Assembly (NCBI GenBank): GCA_026392155.1
Contig: JAPLCP010000136.1
Span: 1 to 64,000, forward strand
DNA: 64,000 nt
Source: Armatimonadota bacterium
GTDB taxonomy: Bacteria > Armatimonadota > Armatimonadia > Armatimonadales > Armatimonadaceae
Direction of reading: 5' to 3'
The notes beneath the pieces were generated by a model. It was not told the DNA's origin. It searched no databases and saw only the letters and a program-made list of their open reading frames with translations. Position 1 is the stretch's first letter. Each line of letters starts with the position of its first letter. A program made the position numbers and the translations under genes. This document shows positions 41,424 to 50,227 of the stretch, in pieces.

Positions 41424-44075
41424 TTATCCTTTCGTCAGCACGCCGTCTAGGTTGAGCAGGACATTGGCGACCACTGTCCACGCGGCCAGCTCTGCATCCT
41501 CAGTCCCCGTGAGCTTTTTCGCCTCCATCAAATTTGCGGTGTAGTGCACTTTCTCGCTCTCAAACAGTGCGACGAGCGGTGGGATTTGGCTGTCCAGTGC
41601 AGGGCGACAGAGAGCGAGGCGCAGGCCGTGGCGGGCTTTCTCAGCGGGCGTTTTCCCTTCCAGACGTTTGGCCAAGCCGACCGCCATCTCCAAGTAGGCA
41701 GGATCGTTGAGCGTGACGAGCGCTTGGAGGGGCGTGTTGGTGGGGATACGACGAACCGTGCAGAACTCGCGGCTGGGGGCATCGAAGGTCTGCATACTCG
41801 GATACGGAACCGTGCGCCGCCAGAAGGTGTAGAGGCCACGCCGGTAGCGATCTTCACCCGTGCTAGTGGGGTACGAGCGCTCGCCGTTAAACGCCGCTTT
41901 CCAGAGCCCATCGGGCTGGGGCGGATAGACGCTGGGGCCGCCGAGCTTGGGCGAGAGCAGGCCACTGACCAAGAGCGCCTGGTCGCGGATTCCTTCGGCA
42001 TCCAAACGGCGGCGGGGGTAGCGCGAGAGCAGGCGCACCTTTGGGTCACGAGCGAGCTTTTCAGGGGTCACTTTGCTACTCTGCCGGTAGGTACGGCTCA
42101 TCGCAATGCTCTTGAGAAAGCGCTTGACATTCCAGTCGCGCTGAAAGTCTAGTGCCAGATAGTCGAGAAGCTCGGGATGCGTGGGAGACGCGCCCTGCGT
42201 CCCGAAGTCCTCCTCTGTCTCCACAAGCCCTGTTCCAAAGAGCTGCGCCCAGAAACGGTTCACCTGGACACGCGCGGTTAGTGGGTTCTCCCGTGCAACG
42301 AGCCACTTGGCCAGCTCTAAGCGGTTGGTGAGCGGCTTTTTCGTAAAGGCGGCGGGGCCTGCGGGCGTGACGACTTCTTCGGGAGTTAGGAAGTTCGCCA
42401 GAGTGAGTGAGCGTGTCACACGGCGCTTGACCTCGGGGAGCTCACGCATCACGGGCAGTGGGATCGGCTTGAGAGCGGCTAGCTCAGACTGCTTCTGGGC
42501 AATTCTTTGGGCCGTGGGCGAGTCAGTGAGCAAGGCCGTTTTTACCGCGGTAATCGCGCCGGGAATCCCCTGCTCCGCTACTACTTTCCGGCTTTCGTCG
42601 TAGAGCGTGATGCGAACATGGGCGAGCATGCCGGAGTGGGCATCGGTGCGCGGCCAGATGGCGATACTCTGGAGTGGATAGGTTGCGCCTAGGTCTACTT
42701 CCCACCAGGGGTCTTTCTCCTGCTTCGTGTGCGTGACGGTGTTATCGGGGAACTTACCGCTCGTGTTACCATCAATGGCCCGCGCCGCCTCGCCGCTAAA
42801 GTCCGTGCTGGACTGGCTCGCCTTCCCCTTGCGTGCCACATTCTCGCTACCGCTCAGCGCCTGCACCTCGGCAAGCATGAGAAATGCCGTGCCTGGAAGT
42901 GTCACACGCACAAAACGCGCACTCGGCGCCTTACCTGCGGGCTCGGCAGCACGCTGCGTCTCCAGCTCCGCTAGCTCTTTTTCGAGGGCTTGCTTTTTCG
43001 TGCGTTGCGCCGCGGTCAGCACCGGCATGGTGGGGAACTCATCGCCTCGATCACTGTCCTCAGTCTGATTGAAGATCGCCATGGTTCGATAGAAATCAGT
43101 CTTAGAGATCGGATCGAACTTATGCGTATGGCACTGGGCGCACTGGTAGGTCAGCCCCATCCACGCCTGCATGGTGACAACGGTTCGGTCTTTGACAGCG
43201 GCAGTGCGAAACTCTTCATCACTCGTGCCTCCCTCGGTGTTGGTCATGGTATTGCGGTGAAAGGCTGTCGCAATCTTCTGATCCTCAGTGGCGTTGGGCA
43301 ATAAGTCCCCCGCAAGCAGCTCCTGCGTGAACTCATCAAAAGGCTTGTTGGCATTAAACGCAGCGATCAGCCAGTCGCGCCAGGGCCAGAGATTGGGCCT
43401 GAGCGGGTCGGAGCCATAACCCGCTGAGTCGGCGTAGCGCCCCAAGTCCAGCCAGAGACGCGCCCACTTCTCTCCAAAGTGCGGCGAGGCGAGCTGGGAG
43501 TCCACAAATTTCTCGTAGGCATTGGGCGCTTTGTCGCTCACAAATGCCTCGGCATCTTTGAGGCTTGGCGGCAGTCCTGTCAGGTCCAGCGCCACCCGCC
43601 GCGCCAGAGTCCACCGATCCGCCTCTGGGGAAAGAGCAAGCTTCTCTTTCGCCAGCCGAGCCATCACAAGCGTATCTATTCCCCCGCGAGCGGGGGCTAG
43701 GGGGCGATTAAATGCCCAGTGCCCTTCGTACTTTGCGCCCTGCCCAATCCAGCGCCGTAGCGTGTTAATCTGCGGCTCCGTCAAGCGATGTCCCGTCTCT
43801 TGGGGTGGCATCTTAAGCGCATCGCCCACGGGCAGGGTGACGCGAGCAATGAGCTTGCTGGCTAGAATATCGCCGGGGATCACGGCACGGTTGGGCTCAT
43901 CCAGGCGCAGGTTTGCGGAGCGGCTCTGCTCATCGGCTCCATGGCAGCGCAGACAGTTGGCAGCCAAGAGAGGACGAACATCCCGGCGGTAGTCCACCGG
44001 CTCGGGGGCGGCAAAGGCCACGGCCCATAAGCCCACGCTGGTCAGTAACGAAAACGAGAGCAATTGGTGCTTCAT
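41424..44075 (-). CDS. PSD1/DUF1549-DUF1553 protein with F5/8 type C-like domain
   Basis: The 883-residue exported protein has a signal peptide (about 1-22), a cytochrome-c-like domain with CLRCH (41-45), DUF1549 (about 130-330; second CxxCH in YQCAQCHTHKFDP), a central discoidin/F5-8C-like carbohydrate-binding domain (ASQSSTDFSGEAARAIDGN, WWEVDLGATYPLQSIAIW), and DUF1553. The inserted lectin-like domain supports a carbohydrate target. The ATG at 44075 gives the signal peptide. TAAAAT lies 11 nt upstream, within the palindrome TTTTACGTAAAA (44088-44099). Residues about 124-132 come from a palindromic repeat. Confidence 0.92.
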   Translation of the reverse strand: MKHQLLSFSLLTSVGLWAVAFAAPEPVDYRRDVRPLLAANCLRCHGADEQSRSANLRLDEPNRAVIPGDILASKLIARVTLPVGDALKMPPQETGHRLTEPQINTLRRWIGQGAKYEGHWAFNRPLAPARGGIDTLVMARLAKEKLALSPEADRWTLARRVALDLTGLPPSLKDAEAFVSDKAPNAYEKFVDSQLASPHFGEKWARLWLDLGRYADSAGYGSDPLRPNLWPWRDWLIAAFNANKPFDEFTQELLAGDLLPNATEDQKIATAFHRNTMTNTEGGTSDEEFRTAAVKDRTVVTMQAWMGLTYQCAQCHTHKFDPISKTDFYRTMAIFNQTEDSDRGDEFPTMPVLTAAQRTKKQALEKELAELETQRAAEPAGKAPSARFVRVTLPGTAFLMLAEVQALSGSENVARKGKASQSSTDFSGEAARAIDGNTSGKFPDNTVTHTKQEKDPWWEVDLGATYPLQSIAIWPRTDAHSGMLAHVRITLYDESRKVVAEQGIPGAITAVKTALLTDSPTAQRIAQKQSELAALKPIPLPVMRELPEVKRRVTRSLTLANFLTPEEVVTPAGPAAFTKKPLTNRLELAKWLVARENPLTARVQVNRFWAQLFGTGLVETEEDFGTQGASPTHPELLDYLALDFQRDWNVKRFLKSIAMSRTYRQSSKVTPEKLARDPKVRLLSRYPRRRLDAEGIRDQALLVSGLLSPKLGGPSVYPPQPDGLWKAAFNGERSYPTSTGEDRYRRGLYTFWRRTVPYPSMQTFDAPSREFCTVRRIPTNTPLQALVTLNDPAYLEMAVGLAKRLEGKTPAEKARHGLRLALCRPALDSQIPPLVALFESEKVHYTANLMEAKKLTGTEDAELAAWTVVANVLLNLDGVLTKG
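43681..43704. repeat. Palindromic element inside the second PSD1 gene
   Basis: CCCCCGCGAGCGGGGG followed by CTAGGGGGC is closely similar to the right arm of the element at 28586-28613. It stays in frame in the linker between the cytochrome-like domain and DUF1549. Confidence 0.7.
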
Positions 44076-44148
44076 CTTAACTTTCGATTTTACGTAAAAA
44101 AACAAGCCATGTCCAGCGGCACACCCCACGTGAACTTAAAAGATCCTG

Positions 44149-46734
44149 CTAGATCGCTGCGGAGATAGCCTCTTGTACCACGCTGGCGGAGCGCTCCAGC
44201 AAAATAGAGCCCGCGCCATGAGGGACAAGCAGACGTGTGCGGGAGCCGAAGTCACCCAAGTAGAGCCAGGCAACGTGCTGGTTACTGTGGCGCTCCAGAG
44301 CCCCCCGCGAAAATGCGCCCACAGGACGCATGTCCTGGGTCGTGGTGTCACAGACAACTGCGAGAGGACAGAGTGGCCCCACTTTGCCCACTAGCTCCTC
44401 GCTTTTTGGGCACCAGAGCAGAGGAGAAGTACTCTGACGGGGCCAGAGCTCACGGGCTGCCTGAAAGAGGACTTCGTCCCCCACGATCACCACAGGCCGA
44501 TTGCGAGCATGCTCGTCTGTCTTAAGTTTTGTGAGCGCACTGGCCAGCTTTTCTTGCGAAGATAGAAACAAGCTATCGCGTAGCTCGTAGGTGTTTCCCA
44601 CGGCTCGCAACGCATAGATCAACACCGTGACACGCTCTGTCTTGGGGTCAGAGCGGAGGCTGCGCAAAAGCTGAAACGCATCGAAAGTCGCCGTTAGTGG
44701 CGGTAGTAAGAGAGCATCGGGGTGCAGACCACGCGCCCTTCGTAGCGCTTCATCAGGGACAGCTGCGGCGCTGACAATCATGCCCTGGTTGGAGAACGTA
44801 TGATTGAGACGGTGAAGAACCGGGGTCTGGTCGTGCACGAGGAGCAAGAGGCGGCGGGGAGCAGGAGGAGGCATCAGCACATCAGGAGCCTCTTGCTCGG
44901 GTTCTGCACTTGCCAGAGGAAGAGTGAAGGCAAACGTGCTCCCGATCCCCGGCGTGCTCTCCACCCAGATCATCCCCCCCAGAGCCTCCACAATGGTCTT
45001 GGAAATCGCAAGCCCCAGACCGGTTCCTCCGACACTGCGGGTTGTCGAGTTGTCCGCGCGGAAGAACTTATCAAAGAGCCGAGTGCGATCGTCTGCCGTG
45101 ATTCCAATTCCCGTATCCGCAACCCGCACCGTGAGCTGGGTATCATCTGCGGCGAGGCGTACGATCACTTTCCCCCCTGGCGGGGTGTACTTTAGCGCAT
45201 TAGAGATCAGGTTCATCAGCACTTGCGCGATCCGGTCGCTGTCTCCCCGAATCAAGGGGATACTCTCGGGCATATTCAGGGTCAAGCTCAGCCCACGCGT
45301 GCGCGCTTGCTCCTCCATAGTACGCACCACTTGACGCGCCAAAGCGCTACAGTCAAGCGGCTTGTGCTCCATCTGAAGCCCGGCAGACTCCAGCTTGGAG
45401 AGATCCAGCATCTCCGTGATCAGCCCCGTGAGGCGCAGCACGCTGGTCTGGGTTAGAGCCAAAAACTCGCGCTGGTTCTCGGTGAGAGGGCCGGGTTTCT
45501 CGGAGAGCAAGAGTGCAACATTACCATTGATGGCCGTCAGCGGGGTGCGTAGCTCGTGCGAGACCGTCGAGGCAAACTCACTCTTGAGCCGATCTGCCTC
45601 GGTCTCGCGCGTGACATCACGCAAGATCACGATCCGCCCAATCAGTGTCCCCTCGGTGCGAACCGGCGACGAATAAAAGCGCAGAACCCGAGGGAGAGGA
45701 CGTGCCAGAGCGAATGTCTCATCCGTCACGCGCTCCGTGTCACGCAAGACTTCCCGCAGGCGCAGCCGGGCAGGTTCCTGATCGGATCCCTTAAAGAGCG
45801 AGAGGAGCCGTGGGCCGATCCGCGCAAAGCTATGGTCTTGCAAGTCCGCCGACTCCAACCCAAAGAACGCAGCAAAGCGTGGGTTTGCCAGTAAAAAGCG
45901 CCCCTCTTGGCTGAGTAGCGCCACGCCGTCGTTGGTGGCATCTAGCACGGACTCTAGCCGTCGCCCGGTGACGGCAAGTGCCTCACTCCGGGCCTCCAGT
46001 GCACTCTCTCGCTCCGCGACGGTCTCGGCCATGCGCCGCAGTGCCTGCCACAGCTCCCCCACCTCATCGTCGCGCCCGCTCTCATCAGGTAGCTCCGCAG
46101 GCGTGATCTCTTTGCGTTCCAGCCGCTCTACCGCCGAGACCAGTGCCTCCAACGGCTCGGTGATCGAGCGGGCAATGGAGCGCCCAATCATCAGCGCACT
46201 GACTAAGGCTCCCAGCGGGAAGATAATGATGGCAGCGATACGCAAAGAGTCCGCTGTCAGGTAGAGAGGCTCGTAGCGATCACGGGCCTGGGCGGTCTGG
46301 TTGATCAGCCGCACCAGCGCGGCTTCAATGGGCTCAAACGCCGCCGTAGCACGGCTCCCCTTACGATCCCATACCTGAAACTGGGCGTGTACCACGCGAA
46401 ACTCTTTCTCCAGCGCGGGAGCAGGATGGTCTTCAAACCAAGACATGATCTCCTGATAGCGATCCCGGTAGATACTCCGTGCCTGGTTCTGTGCACTCCG
46501 AAAGGCGGGGTCTCTGAAGCGCTTGAGGTTCGCCTCCGCCTCAGCGACATCCATCGCCGCATGGGCCAGCACTTCCATACGACTGGCCAGCTCCTTGCGC
46601 GCCGCAAACTCGCCCCGATAGCGCCCTGCAAAGCCCCAGAGCAGCACCGGAATGAGCAGTCCTGCCACCAATAAAACAATCAGCGGCAGGACATAGCTTA
46701 AGAAGATCTGGCGCGCAATACCCCGAGGCATCAT
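44149..46734 (-). CDS. Sensor histidine kinase with degenerate receiver domains
   Basis: Domains in order: transmembrane helix (about 10-33), periplasmic helical sensor (about 35-160), transmembrane helix (about 165-187), HAMP (about 188-245), PAS (about 255-375), HisKA with phospho-acceptor His393 in FASTVSHELRTP, and HATPase with NLISNALKYTPPGG and GTGLGLAISK. Two C-terminal receiver-like segments follow. The first, LLLVHDQTPVLHRL, has PDALLLPPL where the phospho-accepting Asp is expected, and the second is more degenerate. Phosphotransfer probably goes to a separate regulator, and none is adjacent. The gene lies 2 bp after dapB. Confidence 0.92.
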   Translation of the reverse strand: MMPRGIARQIFLSYVLPLIVLLVAGLLIPVLLWGFAGRYRGEFAARKELASRMEVLAHAAMDVAEAEANLKRFRDPAFRSAQNQARSIYRDRYQEIMSWFEDHPAPALEKEFRVVHAQFQVWDRKGSRATAAFEPIEAALVRLINQTAQARDRYEPLYLTADSLRIAAIIIFPLGALVSALMIGRSIARSITEPLEALVSAVERLERKEITPAELPDESGRDDEVGELWQALRRMAETVAERESALEARSEALAVTGRRLESVLDATNDGVALLSQEGRFLLANPRFAAFFGLESADLQDHSFARIGPRLLSLFKGSDQEPARLRLREVLRDTERVTDETFALARPLPRVLRFYSSPVRTEGTLIGRIVILRDVTRETEADRLKSEFASTVSHELRTPLTAINGNVALLLSEKPGPLTENQREFLALTQTSVLRLTGLITEMLDLSKLESAGLQMEHKPLDCSALARQVVRTMEEQARTRGLSLTLNMPESIPLIRGDSDRIAQVLMNLISNALKYTPPGGKVIVRLAADDTQLTVRVADTGIGITADDRTRLFDKFFRADNSTTRSVGGTGLGLAISKTIVEALGGMIWVESTPGIGSTFAFTLPLASAEPEQEAPDVLMPPPAPRRLLLLVHDQTPVLHRLNHTFSNQGMIVSAAAVPDEALRRARGLHPDALLLPPLTATFDAFQLLRSLRSDPKTERVTVLIYALRAVGNTYELRDSLFLSSQEKLASALTKLKTDEHARNRPVVIVGDEVLFQAARELWPRQSTSPLLWCPKSEELVGKVGPLCPLAVVCDTTTQDMRPVGAFSRGALERHSNQHVAWLYLGDFGSRTRLLVPHGAGSILLERSASVVQEAISAAI

Positions 46735-46736
46735 GG

Positions 46737-47471
46737 CTAGAGGAGATTCTCCAGCCCGTAAACCAGTCCTGTCATGCTCGCCGACTTTCGGATGGCCAGC
46801 ACAACGCCGGGCATGAAGCTGGTGCGATCCAGTGAGTCGTGGCGGATTGAGAGGCGCTGGCCCTGCGCCCCAAAGATCACCTCCTGGCTGGCCACAAAGC
46901 CGGGCAGGCGCACCGAGTGCACGGGAATCTCGTCTACATCGGCTCCGGTGGCCCCCGCGTGGCTCTCGAAAGCATTCTCTGGCTTGGCGGTCGGGACTCC
47001 TGTGCGGGCCTCAGCGATCATCTGGGCAGTCTTGACGGCAGTTCCTGAGGGAGCATCCACTTTCTGCTCGTGGTGCATCTCGATAATCTCCACATCGGGC
47101 AGATATTTTGCCGCTTGCGCCGAGAACTGCATCATGAGAATCGCGCCGATGGCAAAGTTGGGCGCGATCAAGCACGCCGTGTTGTGTGTCTCGCAGAGCT
47201 GGCGCAGCTCGTCTAAGTCCGCAGGCGAGAGGCCCGTGGTTCCCACGATCGGGATGACGTTACTCTCCAGTGCCGTGCGGATATTGCTCATCGCCGACGA
47301 CGGCACGGTGAAGTCCACCATCACCTGCGGCTGGCTGGCTTTTAGAACCGCGCCCATGTCATCGCCGAACTCAATCTGCGCAACCACTTCCATCCCGTCG
47401 GCGGCAGTCACCGCACGCACCACTTCACTTCCCATCCGGCCTAGTGCCCCGGAAACAGCAACTCTAATCAT
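46737..47471 (-). CDS. dapB: 4-hydroxy-tetrahydrodipicolinate reductase
   Basis: DapB reduces hydroxy-tetrahydrodipicolinate in lysine/diaminopimelate synthesis. The 244-residue enzyme has the nucleotide-binding VAVSGALGRMG, the catalytic motif EMHHEQKVDAPSGTA, and VGTTG near the nicotinamide site. The ATG has TACACT preceded by TGG (extended -10) 6 nt upstream and no Shine-Dalgarno. The histidine kinase gene follows 2 bp downstream. Confidence 0.96.
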   Translation of the reverse strand: MIRVAVSGALGRMGSEVVRAVTAADGMEVVAQIEFGDDMGAVLKASQPQVMVDFTVPSSAMSNIRTALESNVIPIVGTTGLSPADLDELRQLCETHNTACLIAPNFAIGAILMMQFSAQAAKYLPDVEIIEMHHEQKVDAPSGTAVKTAQMIAEARTGVPTAKPENAFESHAGATGADVDEIPVHSVRLPGFVASQEVIFGAQGQRLSIRHDSLDRTSFMPGVVLAIRKSASMTGLVYGLENLL

Positions 47472-47477
47472 GCGGGT

Positions 47478-47483
47478 AGTGTA
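47478..47483 (-). promoter_or_regulatory. Extended -10 box of dapB
   Basis: TGG-TACACT on the minus strand lies exactly 6 nt before the ATG. The same hexamer at the same spacing precedes the next gene upstream (M16 peptidase). Confidence 0.6.
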
Positions 47484-47505
47484 CCAGAAGCGCTAGGCTT
47501 CCCCT

Positions 47506-47603
47506 CCCCCTTCCTCCCACCCGCAGAGCTTGTTATTGGGAGGAAGGGGGCCGGGGGGGTAGGAGGGAAAACCGGGGTAGGAGGGAAAACCGGGGTAGGA
47601 GGG
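47506..47603. repeat. Hairpin plus 18-bp tandem G-rich repeats
   Basis: A perfect 14-bp inverted repeat, CCCCCTTCCTCCCA/TGGGAGGAAGGGGG, with a 17-nt loop (47506-47550) is followed by two perfect copies of TAGGAGGGAAAACCGGGG (47560-47595) and a partial third that ends at the M16 stop codon. The repeats have no spacers, so they are not CRISPR. The G-runs could form quadruplexes. The hairpin is related to the one after eno. Confidence 0.8.
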
Positions 47604-48881
47604 CTACTCTTCTATCTCCGCGAGCGCTTCTTTGTCGGCTTCTTCAAACGGCCCGATGGCGGCGATAGTGAGCTTTGCAGCATCGTCGGGCAAGATGGCC
47701 TCAGCGATCGCGTGGACATCGGCGATCGTCACGGCGTCAATCTTGGCCAACGCCTCGGCCAGGAGTGGGACGCGGTTGTAGTAAAGCTCGGACTTGCCCA
47801 GGCGGGTCATGCGGCTGCTCATGGACTCTTGGGCCATGATGAGTGCACCACGGAACTGGTTCTTCGAGCGCTGAAGCTCGGCCTCACTGACACCCTCTTT
47901 GCGGACTTTGGCAAACTCCGCACGTACCAAGTCCAGACACTCCTCAAAGTTCTCCGGCGACGTCCCCCCGTAGGCCGCAAAGTAGCCGCCCTCACGGTGG
48001 GTGGCGGCGTACGAGCCGACGGAGTAGGCCAGACCACGCTTCTCGCGAATCTCCTGAAAGAGCCGTGCGCCCATCGAGCCACCTAGGATGCTGTCCAAGA
48101 TCGCCAGCGGGTACTTTTCTTCATCGTTCTGGCCGTAGCCTCCCACACCGACGCAGAAGTTCACCTGCTCGGTCGGGCGGCTGTAGAGAAGATGGCCTGG
48201 AGCGGCGATCGGGCGTGTTAGGGGGGCATTGGGCTCGCCTGCGGGAAGGCTGCCCAGCATCTGCTCCGCGAGCGCGACCACAGCAGCGTGCTCCAAGTTC
48301 CCTGCCGCCGCCACGACGAGGCTCTGCGGGCCGTAGCGCCGTGCGACATAGCCACGCAGGTCGTCGGGGGTGAAGGCGGAGACCGTCTCCACACTCCCGA
48401 TCACCGGCAGGCCCAGCACATGGTCCGGGTAGATCGTCTCCCCAAAAAGATCATGCACCATGTCCTCGGGGTCATCATCGCGCCGCTTGATCTCCTCCAG
48501 CACCACCTTGCGCTCTTTTGCCGTTTCTTCCGGGTCAAAGAGTGAGCCGGTGAGCATGTCCGTCAAAATGTCGAGACCAACGGGCAGGTGCTCCGAGAGG
48601 ACGCGGGCGTAGTAGCACGTGAACTCTTTATCCGTAAACGCATTGAGATAGCCGCCCAGCGCGTCCATCTCATCGGCGATTTGTTTCGCACTCGGGCGGC
48701 GCTCGGTGCCCTTAAAGAACATGTGCTCTAAAAAGTGCGAGATGCCCCGCAGGCGCGGCTCCTCATCACGCGAGCCCGCACTCGCCCAGAGGCCGACGGA
48801 GACCGACTGAACCGTCGGAATGCTTTCCGTAACAACGCGAACCCCATTGGACAGAACTGTCCGAGAGACATTTTCAACCAT
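47604..48881 (-). CDS. M16-family zinc metallopeptidase
   Basis: The 425-residue protein has the inverted zinc motif H-F-L-E-H (49-53), the downstream Glu in VVLEEIKRRDDDPED, and the C-terminal half with LDSILGGSMGARLFQEIREKRGLAYSV, as in YmxG/processing-peptidase-like M16B proteins. It is probably cytoplasmic because no signal peptide is seen. TACACT lies 6 nt before the ATG and no Shine-Dalgarno is present. Confidence 0.95.
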   Translation of the reverse strand: MVENVSRTVLSNGVRVVTESIPTVQSVSVGLWASAGSRDEEPRLRGISHFLEHMFFKGTERRPSAKQIADEMDALGGYLNAFTDKEFTCYYARVLSEHLPVGLDILTDMLTGSLFDPEETAKERKVVLEEIKRRDDDPEDMVHDLFGETIYPDHVLGLPVIGSVETVSAFTPDDLRGYVARRYGPQSLVVAAAGNLEHAAVVALAEQMLGSLPAGEPNAPLTRPIAAPGHLLYSRPTEQVNFCVGVGGYGQNDEEKYPLAILDSILGGSMGARLFQEIREKRGLAYSVGSYAATHREGGYFAAYGGTSPENFEECLDLVRAEFAKVRKEGVSEAELQRSKNQFRGALIMAQESMSSRMTRLGKSELYYNRVPLLAEALAKIDAVTIADVHAIAEAILPDDAAKLTIAAIGPFEEADKEALAEIEE

Positions 48882-48887
48882 GTGCCC

Positions 48888-48893
48888 AGTGTA
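48888..48893 (-). promoter_or_regulatory. -10 box of the M16 peptidase gene
   Basis: TACACT lies exactly 6 nt before the ATG on the minus strand, matching the box at dapB. Confidence 0.55.
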
Positions 48894-48978
48894 CCGTTTT
48901 TTCTCACTGAGAAGCTTACGGGTTTATTCTAAAACACTTGCCAGTTTGCTTTAGGAAAGATACATTCTCACAAGAACT

Positions 48979-50214
48979 ATGAACCATAATTCCGCAGGAT
49001 GTTTAGGAGCACTGGGCCTGCTGGCACTGGCTGTCTTTTGCCCAACCTGCCGTCGCGTGCCCATTGAGACGTACTTAAAAGGCAAAGCGGAGGCGGCCTT
49101 GACGCGCGATGGGCTCATTGGACAGCCTGGCAAGACAGACTGGAGTGTCGGGGTGGACGGGCTTGATGTCAACCTCTTTGGCCCCACCGACACCGCAACC
49201 CGCGCTAAGTCCATCGTCCAGAACGAGCTGTCGGCGCGTGTGCCCTGGTTCTTCGATGTCAATCTTTTGGGTCAGAGCGGCGCAACACCCGTGACCTCGC
49301 CAGAGCCTAGCGCTTCGCCCCGTCCATCCCCCGCCGTTGCAGCCTCTGCCTCGCCCGAGCCCAGCGCTTCGCCCGAGCCCAGCGCTTCGCCCGAGCCCAG
49401 CGCTTCGCCGAAGCCTGCGGCAGTCGTGGCCACGGGGAATACAACCGGACTGGTTCAGGTACTCAGCTACGAGGGCATTCACTACGTCCGTGGGGTCTAC
49501 CCCGACGATGCCAGCCGTCAGGCGGCAGTGCGAGCTGTTCAGGCAGCCTTTGGGGGGACGGTCAAAGACGAGACCACTCTGAGCGGCAGCGGCGGCGAGT
49601 TCGGCTGGCCTGAGCAACCTCTTAAGACTCTCGCAGCTTTGAAGCGTGTTCGTAACCTAGAGCTTTCCGCGGGCGGTGATGTGGTCACTCTGGCAGGTCT
49701 GGTCAGCTCGGATGCGGAGCGCCAGAAGCTGGGAGCGACGATTAAAGCCACGCTTCCATCGGGGGTGACTCTGGAAAATCAGCTCACTCTTGCCGGGGAG
49801 CCACGCCTTGTGCCAGAGCCTTCCAGCGCGTCTGCCCTCTCCGAGACAGAGCGCCAGAAAGCGCAAGCGCAGCTCAATGCCGTGGTGGCTTCTGGGGAGG
49901 TTCTCTTTGCCACCGCAAGCTCCCGTATCAAGCCCGAGGCCTATCCCTATCTCAATCAGATCACTGAGGCACTCAAAGCGCAGGCGGGGGCGACGGTCGT
50001 TGTCGGAGGCCACACCGATGGCGAGGGGGACTCTGCGCCTAACCGCCTCCTAAGCCAGAAGCGCGCTGACTCCGTCCGTGCCTATCTTGTCTCCCGTGGA
50101 ATCCCCTGCATTCATCTCTTTGCAAGAGGCTACGGCTCCTCACAACCTATCGCTTCTAACGCCACCGAAGAAGGCCGACGACGTAACCGGCGCACGGGCT
50201 TTACGGTACGCTAA
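48979..50214 (+). CDS. OmpA-like peptidoglycan-binding protein with SPEPSA repeats
   Basis: The 411-residue protein has an N-terminal signal-like segment (GALGLLALAVFCPTC; a lipobox is not clear), a small domain, a Ser/Pro/Glu linker built from perfect 18-bp repeats (about 110-150), a BON-like region (about 220-275), and a C-terminal OmpA domain (about 290-411; VVGGHTDGEGDSAPNRLLSQKRADSVRAYL split over two blocks). It probably anchors the envelope to peptidoglycan. TACATT lies 12 nt before the ATG. The next gene starts 14 bp downstream. Confidence 0.88.
   Translation: MNHNSAGCLGALGLLALAVFCPTCRRVPIETYLKGKAEAALTRDGLIGQPGKTDWSVGVDGLDVNLFGPTDTATRAKSIVQNELSARVPWFFDVNLLGQSGATPVTSPEPSASPRPSPAVAASASPEPSASPEPSASPEPSASPKPAAVVATGNTTGLVQVLSYEGIHYVRGVYPDDASRQAAVRAVQAAFGGTVKDETTLSGSGGEFGWPEQPLKTLAALKRVRNLELSAGGDVVTLAGLVSSDAERQKLGATIKATLPSGVTLENQLTLAGEPRLVPEPSSASALSETERQKAQAQLNAVVASGEVLFATASSRIKPEAYPYLNQITEALKAQAGATVVVGGHTDGEGDSAPNRLLSQKRADSVRAYLVSRGIPCIHLFARGYGSSQPIASNATEEGRRRNRRTGFTVR
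49353..49406 (+). repeat. Three 18-bp in-frame repeats in the OmpA-like gene
   Basis: Three perfect copies of GCCCGAGCCCAGCGCTTC encode SPEPSA units in the linker. This is a variable-number-type coding repeat. Confidence 0.9.
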
Positions 50215-50227
50215 CGAAGGAATCGCT

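Noticed and set aside
47560-47603. CRISPR-like direct repeats
   Set aside because: The 18-bp units are directly adjacent with no spacers, and no cas genes are present.
49353-49406. CRISPR or mobile repeat
   Set aside because: These are in-frame codon repeats encoding SPEPSA units in a linker.
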